A DNA stretch of 64,000 nucleotides. Origin: PALSA-350 sp049522955 (GTDB lineage: Bacteria; Acidobacteriota; Terriglobia; Terriglobales; Acidobacteriaceae). The translations under genes and the position numbers were made by a program. The notes beneath the pieces were generated by a model. That model ran no database searches, was not told the origin of the DNA, and worked only from the letters and a program-made list of their open reading frames with translations. Positions 41,618 through 49,849 of this stretch are shown piece by piece. The stretch is from contig JBEKNJ010000026.1 in the NCBI GenBank assembly GCA_049522955.1, positions 1 to 64,000 on the forward strand. The letters run 5' to 3'. How positions within the stretch are numbered: the stretch's first letter is position 1; each line of letters opens with the position of its first letter.

Positions 41618-42376
41618 ATGAAAGTGCTCACTTTCCTGCCCCGCTGCGACCTGAAAAGACGCGTCGAAAAGGCGCTCAGCTCGGCTCGGTTTGTGGTCGA
41701 CAACGCGGCCTCTGCGAAGGACTGCTCCCAGTCCACCCGGTCCGCGCGGTACGAAGCTGTTCTTATCGATTCCGATGCCCTTCTCTTTGCCGAAACTCTG
41801 GTCCTGGTAAAACAGCTGCGGCAGGAGAACCCCGCTGCCTCCCTGTTCGTCTTCGCCCGCTACCTGGACCTGGAGCAACGCTTAGGTTTGTTTGCAGCCG
41901 GTGCGGATGATTGTCTGCGTGAGCCATTTTTCGCATCTGAGTTAGCAGTGCGGCTTGGCCTTTCGATCCGGCTGCGTCAGGCGGCTTCCGACCTCACTTC
42001 CTCGAGCATGGTGAGCCGGCTGCGCTCCGGCGATCTCGAACTGGACTTGATCCGCCGGAAAGCTGCGCGATTGGGCAAAGACATCGATTTGCGGCCGAAA
42101 GAATTTTCGCTGCTCGAATACCTGGTGAGAAACGTCAACCGGCCGGTTACGCGTACCATGATCCTGGAGCACGTATGGAACTCCTCCTTCGAAGGCTTGA
42201 CCAACGTAGTTGACGTGTACATCAGCGCCTTACGTAGCAAGATCGATCGAGACTTCCCGCAAAAACTGATTCAGACCAACCGTGGTGTCGGCTATACACT
42301 CACCTGTTTGACCGCCTTTCCTGCTCTCCCGATCGGTCGCGAGGGGAAAAAGGATGGCGCCGCAAATGCTTCCTGA
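41618..42376 (+). CDS. OmpR-type response regulator with degenerate receiver, paralogue 1
   Basis: About 252 residues. The C-terminal winged helix (about 130-230) is a clear trans_reg_C domain with LRPKEFSLLEYLVRN and VDVYISALRSKID. The N-terminal domain has a receiver fold and keeps an Asp at 51 (VLIDSD), but lacks the acidic pair near the start (the region reads LTFLPRCDL), the Thr/Ser and the Lys (LREP instead of KP). It is therefore probably not switched by normal phosphorylation. GGAG lies seven bases before ATG at 41618. No histidine kinase is adjacent. A near-twin lies at 45705. Confidence 0.85.
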   Translation: MKVLTFLPRCDLKRRVEKALSSARFVVDNAASAKDCSQSTRSARYEAVLIDSDALLFAETLVLVKQLRQENPAASLFVFARYLDLEQRLGLFAAGADDCLREPFFASELAVRLGLSIRLRQAASDLTSSSMVSRLRSGDLELDLIRRKAARLGKDIDLRPKEFSLLEYLVRNVNRPVTRTMILEHVWNSSFEGLTNVVDVYISALRSKIDRDFPQKLIQTNRGVGYTLTCLTAFPALPIGREGKKDGAANAS

Positions 42377-42520
42377 CCTGCGCCGCCGCGCAGCATGAAC
42401 CATACTGTACGGCTTACTGGGAGCCGGCGCCGGAGCTTGTCTCTCGGCTGAGGATAGAAACGCCCATTAGCGATGAGCGATTCGCGCCTTGCAAGATGGC
42501 AGTCCAGGAAAGGTTAGCTC

Positions 42521-43255
42521 ATGGCAGGGATTGGTGCACGGCTCCGTACGATTCGCCGGCAATGGCAGCTCTCTTTACGAGAGGTTGAAGAGCGCAGTCT
42601 CCGCTTTGCCCAGGAACGCGGCAATCAGTCCTACCAGGTTTCTGCCAGCTGGCTCGACCGCCTGGAACGCGAAGAACACGAATTGACCGTTAACAAGCTG
42701 ATCGCTCTGGCCGACATCTACAACGTACCCACCGAACACCTGCTTCGTTCCATCTATCCGGACAAGGCACAAACCCTTACCCTCAGGCAACTCTCCAGTC
42801 CCAATGCGACGATACTGCTGACCGAAGGTCCGCTCGAGGACCAGGCAAAATATCTGCTGCCCGACAACCCTGTTACCAGTGAACCTCCTGAAGAGACCAC
42901 CCTGCTGGCGGCGGAGAACGGTCAATTAAGGGCGCCTTATCGGCGTGGCATCATCGGAAAACGCGACCTTACCCTGGACCCTATGATCCCGGCCGGATCG
43001 ATCGTTCAGATCGATACTCAGAAGCGCGCGATCTCCTCGCGGAAAGATTGGACTCACGAATTTCAGCGGCCCATCTATTTCCTGATGACTCGGGACACCT
43101 ACCACTGCGGCTGGTGCGAATTGGACAAAACCTCGGACTGGTTAACCCTGATACCCCACCCTTTATCACCCGCTTCCAGCCGCAGATGGAAGTACCGAAC
43201 CGAAATAGAAAACATCGGGCGGGTGATTGTGGTGGCCATTCGCTTGGCGCCATAG
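42521..43255 (+). CDS. XRE family regulator with S24-like C-terminal domain
   Basis: A 244-residue protein. Residues about 5-75 form an XRE helix-turn-helix (GARLRTIRRQWQLSLREVEERS ... SWLDRLEREEHELTVNKLIALADIY). The C-terminal half (about 130-240) resembles a LexA/S24-type beta domain (IGKRDLTLDPMIPAGSIVQIDTQKRAI, then FLMTRDTYHCGWCELD), but the Ser-Lys dyad of self-cleaving repressors is not evident, so it may only bind ligand. It follows the first OmpR-type regulator by 144 bp on the same strand. Confidence 0.8.
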   Translation: MAGIGARLRTIRRQWQLSLREVEERSLRFAQERGNQSYQVSASWLDRLEREEHELTVNKLIALADIYNVPTEHLLRSIYPDKAQTLTLRQLSSPNATILLTEGPLEDQAKYLLPDNPVTSEPPEETTLLAAENGQLRAPYRRGIIGKRDLTLDPMIPAGSIVQIDTQKRAISSRKDWTHEFQRPIYFLMTRDTYHCGWCELDKTSDWLTLIPHPLSPASSRRWKYRTEIENIGRVIVVAIRLAP

Positions 43256-43311
43256 CTAGCTCCAGACCTTAGAGCGAGCGTAAGAACCGGAAAAGCGGTT
43301 CCTTTCTGCGG

Positions 43312-43548
43312 AACCACAGATGTCTCCACTCCGCTGCTTTTTGCTTTGTATCAGGGCACGACTTTAGTCGTGCCGTAAAGGCGCAAGAAAGAGTGGGGGC
43401 TTTAGCCCCTGCGGCCTTTCTATTGAAAAGTTCGTGCAGATTTTACGCTGGCAGGGGCTAAAGCCCTGATCATTCGGCCGGGGGTGGCACGACTGAAGTC
43501 ATGCCCTGATACAAAGCAAAAAACAGCGGAGTGGAGACATCCGTGGTT
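43312..43548. repeat. Family D terminal-inverted-repeat element, copy 2
   Basis: The best preserved copy. Its two ends are inverted repeats of about 50 bp with only a few mismatches, each containing GATGTCTCCACTCCGCTG and TTTGCTTTGTATCAGGGCA. Inside are CACGAC-TTTA-GTCGTG, GGGGC-TTTA-GCCCC and GGGGC-TAAA-GCCCT hairpins. No coding capacity. It lies between the stop codons of convergent genes. Confidence 0.9.
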
Positions 43549-43572
43549 TCTTCTCGGTTCTGACGCAGACCC

Positions 43573-44133
43573 TCAAAGCGCCCTTTGCAAATCGGCAAGC
43601 ATGGAAAAATTCCCTGCTTCATAGAGGCTGAGCAAACGGCGGGTCATGAGGTAATAACTAACCACCGCGCGCTGCGCGTAGAACGGAAAGGAAATTTGCA
43701 GGTTGCCCTTTTGCGCAGCTCCTCTCAGACGAGCCACGTGCCACTTCAGTTCCCTGGCGTCCAGACGTAACTGCTCCGCAACGGCCACCGCCTCCGGATA
43801 CCACTGTTGGACATAGAAGGCCAGCTCCACCAGCACTTCACTGTTTCTCTCCATGACCGTGAGGCCTTCGAGCCCGCCAATCAAGTCCCAGAGTTGTGCA
43901 GGTTCCAGAGTTGCCGCCTCATCACTCCCTTTCGGCTGCCCCGATTCATCGACAAGGTCCAGGGCGACTTGAGCGATGTTATTCCTGTCAATCCACGTGA
44001 GCGATGCAAACAGCTGTTCCCAGCTCGCCTCAGCCGATCGCCGGTTCCGTAAGTAGTAATATCCTGCAATAGAGAGCAGCACACTAAGAAACACTCCAAT
44101 CGCGACAACGAAATGGAGATGATGCGTGTTCAC
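43573..44133 (-). CDS. Hypothetical membrane-anchored protein
   Basis: A 186-residue protein with one N-terminal membrane helix (about 5-30, HFVVAIGVFLSVLLSIAGYYYL) and a mostly helical cytoplasmic part. I do not recognise the family. Its start overlaps the stop of the larger membrane protein gene by four bases (ATGA), so the two are translated together and may form a pair. A region rich in Leu-heptads (about 120-150, AVAEQLRLDARELKWHVARLRGAAQ) could be a coiled coil. Confidence 0.65.
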   Translation of the reverse strand: MNTHHLHFVVAIGVFLSVLLSIAGYYYLRNRRSAEASWEQLFASLTWIDRNNIAQVALDLVDESGQPKGSDEAATLEPAQLWDLIGGLEGLTVMERNSEVLVELAFYVQQWYPEAVAVAEQLRLDARELKWHVARLRGAAQKGNLQISFPFYAQRAVVSYYLMTRRLLSLYEAGNFSMLADLQRAL

Positions 44134-44912
44134 AGCCGCTTCCGTGATCGCAAATTCTGTAGCTGGTATTCGACCTGCATTTGCAAAGTAAAAATGCTTT
44201 CCCGCATTTGTTCCGTCATTGTGCGCGCCGGTCGTTCATCACTCCATAGATTGATGATCCAATAGCTAACACAGCCCAGATACGCAACCATGCGAACATG
44301 GGACAACAAAATAAACACGGGTAGCTCCCGGCCCATTCCGAAATAACTGTGTCCTGTCTCGAATAACACGCTGATCAGCGAGTACGCGCCCAGTCCCTGG
44401 GCAATCTTCGCCACATGGGTTCTCCATGGAAGCCTCGCGCTGATGGAAAGAGCCATCATGACCACGAAAAGTTCGCTCTGTAAGGCAGCGGTAAACAAGT
44501 TGCCTTTGGTCGCGAAACCCTGCATCCAGGTTCGCGCCGGCGGACTCTCCAGCCAGCTCAACCCCAATGCTACGGAGATACTCAGACTCATCAGCCATGC
44601 AAATTTGCTCCGCACCCCGCTTGCCCATATATCCAGCGGCCGGAAAACACGAGAGGCAACCTCGTAGACGACACAGAGTTGCAATATCACGTCGAGTACA
44701 GCCGCCGACCAATAGGTATAGGCGTAGCCGGCCTTAGTTCCGTTATGCAGCACGAAATAGAGAACGATGGTTCGGATCACATTCAGCGTGATCAGGGCCG
44801 TAAAGTACGGGAACACCCGCGCCCGGCGTCGATACCAAAGAACAAAGAGCAATGCTAGTTGCTCTGCGAAGCCAGCCGCCCAGAAAAGGAAATCCAGACT
44901 CGTGAGACGCAT
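44130..44912 (-). CDS. Polytopic membrane protein, unknown function
   Basis: A 260-residue protein with about seven predicted membrane helices starting at FLFWAAGFAEQLALLFVLWY. The C-terminus is a charged, Arg/Gln-rich cytoplasmic tail (QMQVEYQLQNLRSRKRL). The build recalls sensor-type seven-helix proteins found in Acidobacteriota, but I cannot name a family. It lies between a small secreted peptide gene (150 bp... 57 bp upstream) and a membrane-anchored partner gene overlapping its end, all on the minus strand: a likely three-gene unit. Confidence 0.65.
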   Translation of the reverse strand: MRLTSLDFLFWAAGFAEQLALLFVLWYRRRARVFPYFTALITLNVIRTIVLYFVLHNGTKAGYAYTYWSAAVLDVILQLCVVYEVASRVFRPLDIWASGVRSKFAWLMSLSISVALGLSWLESPPARTWMQGFATKGNLFTAALQSELFVVMMALSISARLPWRTHVAKIAQGLGAYSLISVLFETGHSYFGMGRELPVFILLSHVRMVAYLGCVSYWIINLWSDERPARTMTEQMRESIFTLQMQVEYQLQNLRSRKRL

Positions 44913-44968
44913 CCCAGAGATCTCCCTTCAAGGCGGCCAGGCGAGGCAAGAATGGCTTGAGAACTATA

Positions 44969-45118
44969 TTACGCCAAACCCAGGAAGACGAGGATGGTGT
45001 GAACCACACCCGGCTCCGGGTCCGTACCTGTAGGTGTCGAGCCGGCGAAGGCAACAGGGGTAACCAACGCGACGATGGTTGCTGCGATGGCGAGCGTGCG
45101 GGTAACTTGCTTCAACAT
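44969..45118 (-). CDS. Small secreted peptide, 49 residues
   Basis: An open frame of 49 residues with AGGAGA seven bases before its ATG. It opens with a textbook signal peptide (MLKQVTRTLAIAATIVALV, cleavage near VAFAG), leaving about 24 residues: a Thr/Pro/Gly-rich start and a hydrophobic end (VVHTILVFLGLA). It lies 56 bp upstream of the seven-helix membrane protein gene on the same strand and may be its ligand or partner, but this is a guess. No known family. Confidence 0.65.
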   Translation of the reverse strand: MLKQVTRTLAIAATIVALVTPVAFAGSTPTGTDPEPGVVHTILVFLGLA

Positions 45119-45704
45119 GGGTGAGTCTCCTTAGTAGCGCATTTGTGTGCTGCAGGGAGACTACGAAGGAACGTTGAAAAGTCCGAGCATTCGCTCCGGA
45201 CGTTGCTTATGCGTAACGACGGAGATAGCTGGTTACATGGACCTATCAATGACTAATGGCCATGAATCGTTAGCTTTGCGTGTCTTACGTTATCTCGATG
45301 TTTCCGATACGCAACACTGCGTGAAGCCGGTCAGCGTTTCGTCGACACACCAGGCCAGGCACTCTGCCGTGGTGTATCCCGGTCCCCTGTGAAACCGATG
45401 GCCGGATACCAGCCGCCGCCATCCCCGTGGCCTGTACTCAGTGAGCATCCATTTCACAGTGAATGCATCTGTATTAGTGGCAATTAGAAAACCATTTCGC
45501 GCAAACCAAGATACAATTGACAGACTAAAGTAACTTCTGTTATTGCTCTTTCACCATGTAAAGATCTTGTTCGCCGGTTACTGCGGTGCTTCACTTCTGT
45601 CTTGTGCTTTACCTGTCGGGCCGGTTCGGGCACGGTAGTCGTGAAACGCTGTAATGGCTTGCTGCGTGCTTTTCTCTCGGCCCCATTCCATTATGGAGGG
45701 ATTC
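45119..45704. other. Intergenic control region upstream of the second OmpR-type regulator
   Basis: About 586 bp. A plausible promoter is TTGACA at 45517-45522 with TTATTG 17 bases downstream. A hairpin GTCCGAGC/GCTCCGGAC is near 45180. The short frame at 45147-45392 has no ribosome site and unusual composition, so it is not called. Confidence 0.4.
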
Positions 45705-46487
45705 ATGAAAGTGCTCACCTTCTTACCCCGTTGCGATCTCCAAAGAAGAGTCGCAAAGGCGCTAAGCTCGGCCCAGTTCGTCGTGGAGACAGTAGTCTCG
45801 GCGAGGGAATGCCTGCAGCTTACACGATTCGCGCCTTACGAGGGTGTTCTCGTTGATTCAGATTCGCTCATTTTTGGGGATATCGTGCTCCTGGTGAAGC
45901 TGTTGCGACAGGAGAACGCGGACGCCGCCCTCTTTGTCTTTGCGCGATACCTTGACCTGGAACAACGTTTGCAGCTTTTCGAAGCGGGTGTCGACGATTG
46001 CGTGCGTGAGCCATTCTTTGCATCTGAGTTGGCGGTGCGCCTTGGTCTTTCGATACGCTTGCGTCAGGCAGCCGCCGATCTTACTGCTGCCAGTGCCGTC
46101 AATGTGCTCCGCGCCGGCGATCTTGAGCTGGATCTGGTCCGGCGAAGAGTTGCGCGCCTGGGAAAGTCCATCGATCTGCGGCCGAAAGAATTTTTGCTGC
46201 TTGAATATTTGGTCCGGAACGCCAACCGGCCAGTCACCCGAACTATGATCCTCGAGCACGTATGGAATTCTTCCTTCGAGGGTTTGACCAACGTGGTCGA
46301 CGTGTATATCAGTGCGTTGCGAAACAAGGTCGATCGTGGCTTCCCGCTCAAATTGATTCAGACCAACCGAGGCATCGGTTACACCTTTGTCGCCGGGGAC
46401 GCGCTCCCGGCGGCGTCAAACGGCCATGGTGTGCGCCCACCGCAGTTCATTGGCGACCCATTGGGTGGACAGTTGCGGCGAGTCTGA
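45705..46487 (+). CDS. OmpR-type response regulator with degenerate receiver, paralogue 2
   Basis: About 260 residues, a close paralogue of the protein at 41618. It has the same receiver replacements (LTFLPRCDL, LREP-type VREP) while keeping Asp51 (VLVDSD), and an almost identical DNA-binding wing (HVWNSSFEGLTNVVDVYISALRNK). GGAGGG precedes the ATG at 45705. The pair arose by duplication and has kept the unusual receiver, which suggests both are functional. No kinase gene is next to either one. It precedes the exopolysaccharide start genes and may control them. Confidence 0.85.
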   Translation: MKVLTFLPRCDLQRRVAKALSSAQFVVETVVSARECLQLTRFAPYEGVLVDSDSLIFGDIVLLVKLLRQENADAALFVFARYLDLEQRLQLFEAGVDDCVREPFFASELAVRLGLSIRLRQAAADLTAASAVNVLRAGDLELDLVRRRVARLGKSIDLRPKEFLLLEYLVRNANRPVTRTMILEHVWNSSFEGLTNVVDVYISALRNKVDRGFPLKLIQTNRGIGYTFVAGDALPAASNGHGVRPPQFIGDPLGGQLRRV

Positions 46488-46565
46488 TGCGCCGCTGAGC
46501 AGGATGGCTCGAAGCCCCTGAGGGAGAACCCGAAAAGAAGCCGCGGATCTCTCCATGCCGAGCTC

Positions 46566-46651
46566 GGTGGAGCCCCCGCATTTATGCGGGGGAAGGAGCG
46601 CTGAGCGCTCCGGGAAAGAGTCTCGGCTTTGATCATGCGCTTTAGCGCTGG
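46566..46651. repeat. Family A repeat fragment, copy 4, inverted
   Basis: The reverse complement of one end of a family A element. Hairpins: CCCCCGCA-TTTA-TGCGGGGG, GGAGCGC-TGA-GCGCTCC, GCGC-TTTA-GCGC. The first stem matches that of copy 3 but with loop TTTA instead of TGAA. The stretch just before it (about 46515-46552) resembles the outer module that flanks families C and D. Confidence 0.8.
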
Positions 46652-47022
46652 CAATGCCAGGAGATCTCACAGCCCCATTTGATTGCCAGGTTAAGCGTAC
46701 GGACTCTCAGAGTCATCCCTCAAGACTCAGTCCCGGATTCTTCGGACTCTCCCTCAGACGTGCTAGCCCCTACCTACGTTGACCACGACCGAGAGCCTTG
46801 GCACGAGATCCCCGGGGACGCCCTCAATAAATCATTTTTAATGTCTCCGCGTATAGAAGCTTCAGGTTATCCCACTAGGCTCCGGCTACAGTGTTTCAGG
46901 ATAAGTGGAAATAACAGGTCAGAAGCCTATCAGGTTGTTCCTGACGGCGCCGTTCCTCGAGACCTTATAGCGACCGAGTAAGTAGTGTGAAACCGCTCTT
47001 GACAACAGAGTCGGAGGCGCAA
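46652..47022. other. Leader region of the exopolysaccharide genes
   Basis: About 371 bp. An imperfect inverted repeat, GGTTATCCCACT near 46865 and AGTGGAAATAAC near 46906, may be a regulator site. A frame at 46679-46981 has no ribosome site and is not called. The GTG at 46987 lies inside this stretch and is an alternative start for the sugar transferase. Confidence 0.4.
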
Positions 47023-48471
47023 ATGGCTTCAGTCACCGCAGTCCCGGCAGAAGCGGGTTTCCCGCTGGTTCGTTTGCCGAAAGTCAGCTGTCACCCCATG
47101 CTTTCCTCCATGGTGTTCCTGGCCTGCGATGCTGTCGCCATCATGCTTACAGGAAGCGTGGTCCTGTTGAGCGGGCGCACCCACGGCGGAAGCCTGGACC
47201 TGCATCGTTATTTCGCACTATGGCCGGCTCTTGGAGTGTTCGCCGCAATATTTCTCTCAACGAATCTCTATCCAGGTGTTATTTATAACGCGGTAACGGA
47301 ACTTCGCCGTCTCGGCCTCGCACTGACTCTCGGTTTCCTCGTCCTGGCAGGCCTGATTCTTTTCAATCGAACCACCGAGCACTATCCCGGCCGGCTGCTT
47401 CTCCTATGGTGGATGGCCGCGATCATCGTCAACCCCCTGTTGCGATCCAGCGTGCGGCAGTTAGTCTGCCATAGGTCCTGGTGGGGAATCCCGGTCGCCG
47501 TCTTTGACACCGGTGACGAGTCCGCAGAGATCATCCAGGAACTGGAAATACATCCCGAGATTGGGTTGAGGCCAGTCGCTATTCTTTCCTCCACTCATCC
47601 GCTTCGCCTCAGGAATCGCCTTCCAGTTCTTGACCTGCGTCTCGCCGCAGCCGTAAGGGCCTGTGGTGTAGAGCGTGCGATGATCGCTCTGCCCGATGCA
47701 GGGTCCGGGAAACTGCTGCAGGATCTGGAGAAGTTCGAGAGCATTTTCCCACGCCTGATGATCATTCACAGTTCGGCGGCTCCCTACAGCCTCACCGCCG
47801 ACGTCCGGCAACTTTCCGGTTGCCTGGCGGTTGAGGTGAGAAGAGACCTTCTTCTCCCTCTCCCCAGGTTCACCAAACGGGCAATCGACCTGTTCATCGT
47901 TGCTCTCACCTTCCCGGTGATTCCGCTCACCGTTCTTCTGCTTGCCGTCCTGGTGCGGCTTGAGTCTTCCGGACCAGCCTTTTATGGCCATCGCCGTATC
48001 GGTCGCGATCATTCAACATTTCAAATCTGGAAGCTCCGAACGATGCTGGTCAACGGAGATCAGTTACTGGAAAATGCGCTGGCTACGGATGGAGCCCTGC
48101 GTGAGGAATGGTTGCGGGATCGCAAACTGCGGCATGATCCTCGCATTACCCGAGTGGGCAGGTTCTTGAGGAAGACAAGCCTCGATGAACTACCCCAACT
48201 CTGGAACGTATTGCGAGGGGAGATGAGCCTGGTCGGCCCGCGCCCGATCGTGGAAGAAGAAGTGGCGAATTACGGGCCGAACTTCTCGTTGTATTGCAGA
48301 GTTACTCCCGGCCTGACGGGTCTATGGCAAGTCTCCGGGCGAAACGCCGTAAGCCGCCGGGACCGGGTTCGACTGGATAGCTATTACGTGCGCAATTGGT
48401 CACCGTGGCTCGATCTTCACATCCTGGCGCGTACCGCCAGGGTGGTCTTAACCGGGCAGGGAGCTTACTGA
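47023..48471 (+). CDS. Undecaprenyl-phosphate sugar phosphotransferase (WbaP-like)
   Basis: About 482 residues. Several N-terminal membrane helices (about 25-150) are followed by a nucleotide-binding-like middle region (about 160-290) and the catalytic C-terminal domain: FTKRAIDLFIVALTFPVIP membrane anchor, GHRRIGRDHSTFQIWKLRTM, SLDELPQLWNVLRGEMSLVGPRP. It moves a sugar-1-phosphate from UDP-sugar to the lipid carrier and starts exopolysaccharide or O-antigen units. GGAGG lies six bases before the ATG at 47023, better than the GTG at 46987. It is followed by an epimerase gene of the same pathway. Confidence 0.88.
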   Translation: MASVTAVPAEAGFPLVRLPKVSCHPMLSSMVFLACDAVAIMLTGSVVLLSGRTHGGSLDLHRYFALWPALGVFAAIFLSTNLYPGVIYNAVTELRRLGLALTLGFLVLAGLILFNRTTEHYPGRLLLLWWMAAIIVNPLLRSSVRQLVCHRSWWGIPVAVFDTGDESAEIIQELEIHPEIGLRPVAILSSTHPLRLRNRLPVLDLRLAAAVRACGVERAMIALPDAGSGKLLQDLEKFESIFPRLMIIHSSAAPYSLTADVRQLSGCLAVEVRRDLLLPLPRFTKRAIDLFIVALTFPVIPLTVLLLAVLVRLESSGPAFYGHRRIGRDHSTFQIWKLRTMLVNGDQLLENALATDGALREEWLRDRKLRHDPRITRVGRFLRKTSLDELPQLWNVLRGEMSLVGPRPIVEEEVANYGPNFSLYCRVTPGLTGLWQVSGRNAVSRRDRVRLDSYYVRNWSPWLDLHILARTARVVLTGQGAY

Positions 48472-48596
48472 TGAGCTCCTGACGGGAAACCGGGGAATAA
48501 CACGCTATTGGCGCCCCATGCAAATCATGCATGCAGTTAGTAAGTTGGGCAGGGTTCGGCAGCTGTGAAACGCTCGTGTAAGCGAGAGAGAAAGAC

Positions 48597-49685
48597 ATGA
48601 AGCAGATGAGAGATAAACGGATTCTGGTCACCGGTGCCGCTGGTTTCATTGGCGCCCACCTCGTCCACCGCCTTCTGGCAGATGGGTTTGAGATTGTTGG
48701 TGTAGACAACCTGAACAACTACTACGACCCGCGGCTCAAGGATGCGCGGCTGCGAAAACTCTGCATGGGGCCCCGATTCTGGTTTTTCCCGCTTGACCTG
48801 GCTGACCGGTCCCGCGTGGACAGCCTTTTCCGCAATGGCGAATTCGACGCCGTGGTTCATCTCGCCGCGCAGGCTGGGATACGGCGCTCAATAACCAGTC
48901 CCGATGAATATGTCGCCAGCAATCTCGTGGGGTTCGTCAACGTACTAGAAGGTGTTCGAGCTTGCTCCTGCCGCCATTTCGTCTTTGCCTCTTCCAGCTC
49001 TGTCTACGGATCGAACAACAACATCCCTTTTGCTGAGGAGGACTGCACCGATTATCCGGTGAGCCTCTACGCGGCAACCAAAAAGAGCAACGAGGTCGTG
49101 GCCCATGCTTACAGCCATCTCTTCCACATCCCAACCACCGGACTACGATTCTTTACTGTCTACGGCCCATGGGGCCGGCCGGATATGGCCGTCTTCAAAT
49201 TCGTCGATGCGATCATGGGCGGTCGAGCCATTGACCTCTATAACTTTGGCCAGCTGCGGCGCGACTTCACGTTCATTGACGATATCGTGGAGTCGATTGT
49301 CCGCGTTTTGCCTCTGCCGCCGAAACAGGATGGGACCGAGTGCGCAAGCGAAAAAGCTCCGATGCGCCTTTGCAATATCGGAAATCAACGTCCCATCGAG
49401 CTGGTCGAAATGGTTCGCATCCTCGAGTCCTGCCTGGGCAGGCCGGCGGAAATCCGCCTCTTGCCCATGCAGCCAGGCGACGTCTATGAAACCCAGGCCC
49501 GCGTCGAGAGGCTCAAGGATCTTACAGGCTATAGCCCCCGTGTCTCGATCGAAGACGGAATACGCAGGTTTGTCGACTGGTATCTCGGCGAATATCTGCC
49601 TCTCGGCCTGACAGACTCAACTCAGTTTCCTCTACCGCTGCCGGTGCACACTGCCTTTCAGGATGCGGCCGCTGCCGTGCGATAA
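48597..49685 (+). CDS. NAD-dependent epimerase (UDP-glucuronate 4-epimerase-like)
   Basis: A 362-residue short-chain dehydrogenase of the extended type. NAD site GAAGFIGAH near residue 13, VDNLNNYYDPRLK near 40 (typical of glucuronate epimerases), catalytic SSSSVYG and YAATKKSNE (Tyr-x-x-x-Lys), RFFTVYGPWGRPDMA and RDFTFIDDIVE. It would make UDP-galacturonate from UDP-glucuronate for polysaccharide. It follows the sugar transferase gene by 125 bp on the same strand. It has a longer C-terminal tail (about 335-362) than usual. Confidence 0.87.
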   Translation: MKQMRDKRILVTGAAGFIGAHLVHRLLADGFEIVGVDNLNNYYDPRLKDARLRKLCMGPRFWFFPLDLADRSRVDSLFRNGEFDAVVHLAAQAGIRRSITSPDEYVASNLVGFVNVLEGVRACSCRHFVFASSSSVYGSNNNIPFAEEDCTDYPVSLYAATKKSNEVVAHAYSHLFHIPTTGLRFFTVYGPWGRPDMAVFKFVDAIMGGRAIDLYNFGQLRRDFTFIDDIVESIVRVLPLPPKQDGTECASEKAPMRLCNIGNQRPIELVEMVRILESCLGRPAEIRLLPMQPGDVYETQARVERLKDLTGYSPRVSIEDGIRRFVDWYLGEYLPLGLTDSTQFPLPLPVHTAFQDAAAAVR

Positions 49686-49702
49686 CCCGGGAAACAAATT
49701 CC

Positions 49703-49743
49703 GGTATCCTACCCTTCGCGTTTCTTGCGAAGGGTGGGATACC
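49703..49743. repeat. Family E hairpin repeat, copy 3 (diverged)
   Basis: A 17-bp stem, GGTATCCTACCCTTCGC and GCGAAGGGTGGGATACC, with one mismatched pair and a 7-base loop GTTTCTT. The outer part GGTATCC/GGGATACC matches the other family E copies, while the inner stem is different on both sides. It starts 18 bp after the epimerase stop and may be its terminator. Confidence 0.78.
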
Positions 49744-49849
49744 AAAGATTTGACCTTTCAGCCTCACCCGACCCCCAAATTCAGACTTGCCGCAACTTGA
49801 TCCTGCCCCCTCCCGTCAAACAATAGTCTTTGCTCGAGGCAGGGAAGTC

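Noticed and set aside
45147..45392. 81-residue frame in the control region of the second regulator
   Set aside because: No ribosome site, unusual composition and no recognisable features.
46679..46981. 100-residue frame upstream of the sugar transferase
   Set aside because: No ribosome site; the stretch looks like a control region with an inverted repeat.
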